Under the pieces are notes generated by a model that did no database searches, had not been told where the DNA came from, and saw nothing but the letters and a program-made list of their open reading frames with translations. A program made the translations under genes and the position numbers. A stretch of 37,966 nt of DNA from Thermoflexus hugenholtzii JAD2 (lineage in GTDB: Bacteria > Chloroflexota > Anaerolineae > J036 > Brachytrichaceae), in NCBI GenBank assembly GCA_945877855.1, contig CAMDWA010000025.1, positions 1-37,966 of the forward strand, given 5' to 3'. This document shows positions 33,087 to 37,966 of this stretch, in pieces. Each line of letters starts with the position of its first letter. Positions within the stretch are counted from its first letter, which is position 1.

Positions 33087-34508
33087 ATGAAACCATCCAA
33101 ATTACAAGGAAAATTATCCCGCCGAAAGTTCCTAATCATAGGCGCTAGCGGCGCGGCAGCAACAGCACTTGCCAGTTGTGCCGCCCCCACCGCTGCACCG
33201 GCTAAACCAGCCGAGCCAGCGAAACCTGCTGCACCTGCCGCGACCGCTGCCCCCGCAGCCCCAGCCGCACCCGCTAAGGCCGCTGCAAAAGTATCATTTT
33301 TGGCATGGGGCGATAGCTCCGAGTTACCAGCCCATGAAAAATGGCTGGCACTCTACAAAACCAAGAAACCCGATGTCACTGTCGAAATCACCCCAGTGGC
33401 TGACCCGGGCAACAACTTTTATCCTAAGCTACAAACCAGCATCGCTGGCGGCGCTACCCCCGATATTGCCTCATTCCAAGGTTGGGAATGGCAACCCTAT
33501 GCCGCCAAAGGCGCATTGGCAGAAGTGGGCGATTTGGTCAAGCGTGACAAATTAGATGCGTTTGCAGATGCCGCTGGCGTGAAATTGAGCACCCAATACA
33601 AAGACAAGCTGTATATGGTTCCGCTGCAACTTGCCAGCATGGTCATGTTCTATTCAAAGAAGGTTTTCGATGAAGCCGGTGTGAAATACCCCACCAACGA
33701 TTGGACCTACGATGAATTTATTGACCTCGCCAAAAAACTAACCAATAACAAGACCGGTGCCGAAAAACGCTTTGGGATCCAAGCCAACGGTGGCTGGTTC
33801 CGCGATATTCATTGGATTCGCGGCACGGGCAAGACCGAATTCGACAGCATTGTTGACCCCAAGAAATCGCAATTCAACCAACCCGAAATCGCCAACATTA
33901 TTCAGAAGGTTGCCAACGATTGGTATAACTTGGACAAGATCGCCCCAACCCCAGCCGATGGCGCCAACGGGGCCAACCAAATCACCACAGGCAATGTGGC
34001 GATGAAGTATGAAGGCCCTTGGTGGTTCCCCTCCATGATGGCCAAGAAGCTGCAAGATGAGGGCAAGTCATACCCATTTGATGTGGTATTGATGCCCAAG
34101 CAACAAGATGCCAGCCGCCCCCATCGCGCATGGGCCGAAGGTGTGGCCTTGATGAAAGGCAAGAATGAAGCCGCCGCATGGGATTTCATCAACTTTATGT
34201 CCCAACCCGAAGGCAATAAGGTGTATTCAGAAACCTCAGGCCGTATGCCAAACACATTCGCCCTCATTCAAGATTGGTGGCTACCCACCATGGAGAAGAA
34301 TTTTGGCGTGAAGAACGGCAAGGTATTCATTGATGCCTTCAAAGCTGGTCAGTTGGATGTGGTGGGTCTGGTCCCACGCAGCAAGATTTGGCCACAAGCC
34401 GTCAAGCCATTGGCATGGGATAAACTCATCGCCGGAACAGCCAAAGCCAGCGATGTACTCGCTGAGGTGGATAAGGCTGTGCAAAAGATGTTGGACGAAG
34501 CCAAGTAA
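33087..34508 (+). CDS. Extracellular sugar-binding lipoprotein of an ABC transporter
   Basis: A family 1 solute-binding protein of 473 residues. The N-terminus has a twin-arginine motif SRRKFLIIG (residues 11-19) and a lipobox LASC with Cys31 as lipidation site, followed by an Ala/Pro/Lys-rich tether typical of Chloroflexota. The mature part opens VSFLAWGDSSELPAHEKWL and contains GGATPDIASFQGWEW, GVKYPTNDWTYDEFIDLAKKL and KMDD-like sugar-binding features such as YEGPWWFPSMM and HRAWAEGVALMKG. It delivers an oligosaccharide or sugar derivative to the permeases downstream. A strong GAGGAG site precedes ATG 33087. A terminator-like hairpin after the gene probably keeps permease levels lower. Confidence 0.93.
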   Translation: MKPSKLQGKLSRRKFLIIGASGAAATALASCAAPTAAPAKPAEPAKPAAPAATAAPAAPAAPAKAAAKVSFLAWGDSSELPAHEKWLALYKTKKPDVTVEITPVADPGNNFYPKLQTSIAGGATPDIASFQGWEWQPYAAKGALAEVGDLVKRDKLDAFADAAGVKLSTQYKDKLYMVPLQLASMVMFYSKKVFDEAGVKYPTNDWTYDEFIDLAKKLTNNKTGAEKRFGIQANGGWFRDIHWIRGTGKTEFDSIVDPKKSQFNQPEIANIIQKVANDWYNLDKIAPTPADGANGANQITTGNVAMKYEGPWWFPSMMAKKLQDEGKSYPFDVVLMPKQQDASRPHRAWAEGVALMKGKNEAAAWDFINFMSQPEGNKVYSETSGRMPNTFALIQDWWLPTMEKNFGVKNGKVFIDAFKAGQLDVVGLVPRSKIWPQAVKPLAWDKLIAGTAKASDVLAEVDKAVQKMLDEAK

Positions 34509-34610
34509 TTTTGGTGGCAATAAAGACGTAACGTCCAATGCGAATGTTATATTCCACGCGAACAAAAACCTAAATTTGCGCTCGTGTGGCGTGTGATTAC
34601 TTATGACCTA

Positions 34611-34665
34611 TTAACCGCTAGAGTGACTGTCAACTGATGGCAGATTACCCTAGCGGTTAATTTTT
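34611..34665 (+). terminator. Terminator-like hairpin between binding protein and permease genes
   Basis: A perfect 11-bp stem TTAACCGCTAG / CTAGCGGTTAA (34611-34621 with 34650-34660) with an inner CTGTCA/TGGCAG stem, followed by TTTTT. It fits partial termination or mRNA 3' end protection that favours the binding protein, a common arrangement in sugar ABC operons. Confidence 0.75.
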
Positions 34666-34681
34666 ACACCTTATCTTGCCC

Positions 34682-34717
34682 ATGTCACATTAAAAAAGAC
34701 ATATGCCGATTTCACAA
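34682..34717. repeat. Truncated hairpin element (half copy) at the permease start
   Basis: Reversed, this stretch reads GTGAAATCGGCATATG followed by TCTTTTTTAATGTGACAT, nearly identical to the right half and flank of copy G (31597-31632). The partner arm is missing. The in-frame ATG at 34703 lies inside it. Confidence 0.8.
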
Positions 34718-34738
34718 CACCCCACATCAAATTTATTT

Positions 34739-35635
34739 ATGACAAATTCCAAACGTATCCCTTGGCGCGACTGGCTGGCTGGCTATTTATTCGCTTCGCC
34801 CTTTATTATTGGTTTGCTGGTGTTTGTGGCATACCCTATCGGCTATGCCCTATGGCTAGCATTCCAAAAAACCGACCTCGATTTTGGCGGCTTAACCACT
34901 AAATTTGTAGGATGGGCCAATTTTGAGAAGGTTTTTACCGATCCAATCGCACAGCAGGCGCTCTATAACACAGCCTATTACACGGTTTTTGCGGTACCGC
35001 TGCAACTCATTTTTTCTTTTTCGTTGGCCATGATGTTGACCCAACCCTTGCGTTTCCGCGATTTTTATCGGGCCGGGTTTTATTTGCCCATTATTGTGCC
35101 CGTAGTGGCAAGCGCCGTGGTCTGGCAACGGGTATTTCACCCCGATTATGGTATTTTGAATGATTTTTTAAGTTGGTTTGGGGTTCCGGCACAAAAATGG
35201 TTGTTTGACAAAAATTTAGCCAAACCGGCCTTTATTTTCATGTCGTTGTGGCAAATTGGTCGCCAAATGGTGATTTTTATTGCCGGATTAGGCAATATTC
35301 CCCAATCGTTGCTCGAAGCGGCTAGCATTGATGGCGCAAACGCATGGGATCGCATTACCAAAATCACTTTGCCCCTCATGACCCCGCTCATTTTTTACAA
35401 TTTGGTCATTGCCATTATTGCCTCATTTCAAATTTTTACCCCAGCCCTCATCATGACCGACGGCGGCCCCGAAAACAGCACGCTATTCTCAGTGTTGAAT
35501 ATTTACCGCGAAGGTTTTCTATTTTTTAACATGGGCTATGCCAGCGCATTGGCGTGGGAGCTATTTGTCATCGTGATCGGTTTCACCATCGCCCAGTTTT
35601 ATATTTCACAACGTTGGGTGTATTACGAGGAATAA
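34739..35635 (+). CDS. Sugar ABC transporter permease, MalF/UgpA type
   Basis: An inner-membrane permease of about 298 residues with six membrane segments. ATG 34739 (MTNSKRIPWRDWLAGYLFASPF) is preferred: homologues start near such a basic stretch, and the upstream ATG 34703 lies in a repeat fragment, adding MPISQHPTSNLF. The binding-protein-dependent transport loop is EAASIDGANAWDRITKITLP, which contacts the ATPase. Its stop is two bases before the next permease ATG, so the pair is coupled. The transported sugar is unknown. No ATPase gene lies in the window; a shared MsmX-like ATPase elsewhere is likely. Confidence 0.92.
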   Translation: MTNSKRIPWRDWLAGYLFASPFIIGLLVFVAYPIGYALWLAFQKTDLDFGGLTTKFVGWANFEKVFTDPIAQQALYNTAYYTVFAVPLQLIFSFSLAMMLTQPLRFRDFYRAGFYLPIIVPVVASAVVWQRVFHPDYGILNDFLSWFGVPAQKWLFDKNLAKPAFIFMSLWQIGRQMVIFIAGLGNIPQSLLEAASIDGANAWDRITKITLPLMTPLIFYNLVIAIIASFQIFTPALIMTDGGPENSTLFSVLNIYREGFLFFNMGYASALAWELFVIVIGFTIAQFYISQRWVYYEE

Positions 35636-35637
35636 AC

Positions 35638-36522
35638 ATGAGCATAAACAAAAAAACACGCCAGTTGCTTAGCCTCACGGCTTTGCAAATTTTTGCTACC
35701 TTACTCGTCCTCACTTTTCTAATGCCGACCCTCTGGATGATTTCATCCTCATTTAAGTCAAGCACCGAGATCTTTGTCGTGCCGATTAAATGGATTCCCG
35801 ATAGCCTGCGTTGGAAAAATTATGTTGATGCCTTTACTCAGCCCGCGCTGCCCATGTGGGACTTTATCAAAAATACCGTCATGGTCGTCACGGTTTCATT
35901 ATTGGGCACAATGGTGTCATCGGTGATGGTGGCCTATAGTTTTGCACGGCTGCAATGGCCCGGTCGCCGTCTATTTTTCGGCATCATGATTGCCACACTC
36001 ATGTTGCCCGGCATCATCACTTTGATCCCGCGCTTCATCATGTTTAAAGATTTTGGCTGGATCAACTTAACCATCCCAATCATCGATGTTTATTTCCCAT
36101 GGCTACCGCTGGTCGTGCCGCCTTGGTTTGCTGGCACTGGGTTATATGTGTTTTTGATGTATCAATTTATGCGCGGCATCCCCGATGAATTGGATGAAGC
36201 CGCCAAGATGGATGGCGCAAACCGCGTGCAAATCCTCACCCGCATTTTGCTGCCCTTGTGCAAACCAGTGCTCGCTACCATCGCCGTATTCGGGTTAATT
36301 CAGTATTACAACGAATTTATGGAGCCGCTCATTTACCTAAGCAAACTCGACAGTTGGGTCTTGGCGCTTGGCATTCGGGCCTTTAACGACACCAATGTGC
36401 AAAATTGGGAATTGGTATTTTCGGCCAGCGTCGTTATGTTAATCCCGGTGCTTGTTTTGTTTATTGTAGCCCAACGCTACTTCGTGCAAGGCATCGCCAT
36501 GACCGGCTTCGGTGGGCGATAA
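35638..36522 (+). CDS. Sugar ABC transporter permease, MalG/UgpE type
   Basis: A 294-residue permease with six membrane segments. The first cytoplasmic residues MSINKKTRQLL and the loop after helix one, PTLWMISSSFKSSTEIF, are typical of the MalG side. The EAA loop is DELDEAAKMDGANRVQILTR followed by ILLPLCKPVLATI. ATG 35638 has a GAGG site eight bases upstream within the end of the preceding gene. The frame is open back to 35554, but that overlaps the partner permease and is unlikely. It forms the heterodimeric channel with the upstream permease. Confidence 0.93.
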   Translation: MSINKKTRQLLSLTALQIFATLLVLTFLMPTLWMISSSFKSSTEIFVVPIKWIPDSLRWKNYVDAFTQPALPMWDFIKNTVMVVTVSLLGTMVSSVMVAYSFARLQWPGRRLFFGIMIATLMLPGIITLIPRFIMFKDFGWINLTIPIIDVYFPWLPLVVPPWFAGTGLYVFLMYQFMRGIPDELDEAAKMDGANRVQILTRILLPLCKPVLATIAVFGLIQYYNEFMEPLIYLSKLDSWVLALGIRAFNDTNVQNWELVFSASVVMLIPVLVLFIVAQRYFVQGIAMTGFGGR

Positions 36523-36565
36523 TCAAAGCGTTATTTTCCTTTAGGTTTAAAATAAACCTCAAATT

Positions 36566-37765
36566 ATGGCAAGCAAAAACACCTTTCAATGGGACGACCC
36601 ATTTTTGTTGAACGACCAATTGAGCGACGAAGAGCGCATGGTGCGCGATGCCGCCCGCGATTATTGTCAAGACAAGTTAATGCCGCGCGTGCTTGAGGCC
36701 AACCGGCACGAAAAATTTGATCGTAGCATTTTGAATGAAATGGGTCAGTTGGGGTTGCTAGGCAGCACGTTGCCCGAAGAATATGGCTGTGCAGGTTTAA
36801 ACCATGTGTGCTATGGTTTGGTCGCCCGCGAGGTAGAGCGGGTTGACAGCGGTTATCGCAGCACCATGAGTGTGCAATCATCGCTGGTGATGTACCCCAT
36901 TTATAGCTATGGCAACGAAACCCAACGCCGCAAATATTTGCCAAAATTGGCAACTGGTGAATGGGTGGGCTGCTTTGGCCTGACCGAGCCAAATCATGGC
37001 AGCGACCCGGGCAGCATGGAAACCCGTGCCACCAAGGTGGACGGCGGCTGGATTTTGCACGGCAACAAGATGTGGATCACTAATTCGCCCATTGCCGATG
37101 TGTTTGTGGTGTGGGCCAAGGCCTTTGGCGGCGGCGACAGCTTGGATGGCGACATTCGCGGGTTTGTGCTCGAAAAGGGCATGAAGGGGTTATCTGCGCC
37201 CAAAACCGAGGGCAAATTTAGCCTGCGTGCCAGCATCACTGGCGAGATTGTGATGGATGAAGTGTTTGTGCCAGATGAGAATTTGCTGCCCAATGTTAAG
37301 GGGCTAAAGGGACCATTTGGCTGTTTGAATAAGGCGCGTTATGGCATTTCGTGGGGCGCATTGGGCGCGGCTGAATTTTGTTGGCACGCGGCCCGCCAAT
37401 ATACGCTCGACCGCAAACAATTTGGGCGACCGTTGGCAGCCAATCAACTCATTCAACTAAAGCTGGCCAATATGTTGACTGAAATTTCGCTTGGGTTGCA
37501 AGGCACATTGCGGGTCGGGCGTTTGATGGATGAGGGTAAATCGACCCCCGAAATGGTATCGATTGTGAAGCGTAATTCATGCGGCAAGGCGCTCGATATC
37601 GCCCGCGTGGCCCGTGATATGCACGGCGGCAACGGCATCAGCGACGAGTTTCACGTCATTCGCCATGTTATGAATCTTGAGGCCGTCAACACCTACGAAG
37701 GCACGCACGACATCCACGCCCTCATTCTTGGCCGTGCCCAAACCGGCATACAGGCCTTTAGTTGA
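36566..37765 (+). CDS. gcdH: Glutaryl-CoA dehydrogenase (acyl-CoA dehydrogenase family)
   Basis: An FAD enzyme of 399 residues that oxidises and decarboxylates glutaryl-CoA to crotonyl-CoA in lysine, tryptophan and aromatic acid breakdown. [14 protein letters not shown] carries the conserved substrate-binding arginine, [15 protein letters not shown] and [15 protein letters not shown] form the FAD site, and [23 protein letters not shown] (in parts [15 protein letters not shown] and AQTGIQAF) has catalytic Glu378 at the position typical of GCDH. The start is 43 bp after the sugar permease, with a small AGGTTTA/TAAACCT hairpin between and no Shine-Dalgarno site. The stop codon touches a long TTTGCAC array. 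Acetoacetyl-CoA from the same route may link it metabolically to aacS. Confidence 0.94.
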   Translation: MASKNTFQWDDPFLLNDQLSDEERMVRDAARDYCQDKLMPRVLEANRHEKFDRSILNEMGQLGLLGSTLPEEYGCAGLNHVCYGLVAREVERVDSGYRSTMSVQSSLVMYPIYSYGNETQRRKYLPKLATGEWVGCFGLTEPNHGSDPGSMETRATKVDGGWILHGNKMWITNSPIADVFVVWAKAFGGGDSLDGDIRGFVLEKGMKGLSAPKTEGKFSLRASITGEIVMDEVFVPDENLLPNVKGLKGPFGCLNKARYGISWGALGAAEFCWHAARQYTLDRKQFGRPLAANQLIQLKLANMLTEISLGLQGTLRVGRLMDEGKSTPEMVSIVKRNSCGKALDIARVARDMHGGNGISDEFHVIRHVMNLEAVNTYEGTHDIHALILGRAQTGIQAFS

Positions 37766-37966
37766 AAGTGCAAAGTGCAAAGTGCAAAGTAAAAAGTAGA
37801 AAGTGTTGTAATTTCTACTTTTTACTTTGCACTTTTTACTTTGCACTTTTTACTTTGCACTTTGCACTTTGCACTTTGCACTTTGCACTTTGCACTTTGC
37901 ACTTTGCACTTTGCACTTTGCACTTTGCACTTTGCACTTTGCACTTTGCACTTTGCACTTTGCACT
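37765..37966. repeat. TTTGCAC/GTGCAAA heptamer array with inverted left part, running off the window
   Basis: It begins with GTGCAAA units directly at the gcdH stop, passes through variant units (AAAGTAA, AAGTAGA) to a turn near 37805-37812, then continues as the reverse complement. From 37854 to the end about 16 consecutive exact TTTGCAC units are visible. There are no spacers. The first part can fold into a hairpin of about 38 bp. Confidence 0.95.

Noticed and set aside
37765..37966. CRISPR-like regular repeat
   Set aside because: Units are only 7 bp and directly contiguous without spacers; no cas genes are present.

Overview
The window looks like chromosome of a mesophilic member of the Chloroflexota; the class cannot be fixed from sequence alone. 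The grounds are surface and signalling proteins with Thr/Pro-rich 'TPTNTPT' linkers, a Tat-type lipoprotein sugar-binding protein with an Ala/Pro-rich linker, a large BTAD/NB-ARC/TPR regulator, a type 2 IPP isomerase, a PknB-type kinase with a TP-rich outer tail, and many genes with few Shine-Dalgarno sites and probable leaderless starts. I found no tRNA, rRNA, CRISPR array, transposase or phage gene.

Layout. 1-6230 (-): a giant DUF11/isopeptide-type adhesin, 3' end outside the window, broken by one frameshift near 5059. 6689-11997 (-): acetoacetyl-CoA synthetase behind a 1073-aa SARP-like regulator. 12062-16219 (-): TVP38-type membrane protein, PIG-L deacetylase, type 2 IPP isomerase and a sugar-lactone oxidase-like flavoenzyme. 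16364-17179 (+): WecG/TagA glycosyltransferase. 17219-18288 (-): a small membrane protein and a DinB-like protein. 18475-23934: PLP aminotransferase, DcsG-like ATP-grasp ligase, frameshifted MFS exporter, GNAT acetyltransferase and a second, circularly permuted ATP-grasp-like protein, which together could be a small amino-acid-derived metabolite locus. 24034-27478 (+): O-antigen ligase/polymerase-like protein, YggS, CCA-adding enzyme. 27540-30200: Ser/Thr kinase divergent from an ANTAR response regulator. 30236-31531 (-): polytopic GT-C-like protein. 31668-32933 (+): proA. 33087-36522 (+): sugar ABC transporter (binding protein plus two permeases, no ATPase). 36566-37765 (+): glutaryl-CoA dehydrogenase.

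The most unusual content is between and at the edges of the genes. Two repeat systems are visible. (1) A family of long intergenic hairpins shares an outer stem close to GCCGATTTCAC / GTGAAATCGGC and often an asymmetric CATCTTTT flank, while the inner stem differs completely from copy to copy yet stays self-complementary with a TAT/TAC-like apex. Copies lie in tandem, convergent and divergent gaps, so they are not simply terminators. One truncated copy sits at a permease start and a decayed one may precede the WecG gene. (2) Arrays of 7-bp units, usually arranged as inverted repeats, sit exactly on gene 3' ends and supply stop codons and even C-terminal residues (fni, GNAT, yggS, the ANTAR regulator and the convergent membrane protein). 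Related heptamers are inserted in frame inside the acetoacetyl-CoA synthetase and CCA-adding enzyme genes. The heptamers resemble the cyanobacterial STRR heptanucleotide repeats, but I cannot search to establish whether either family has been described here.
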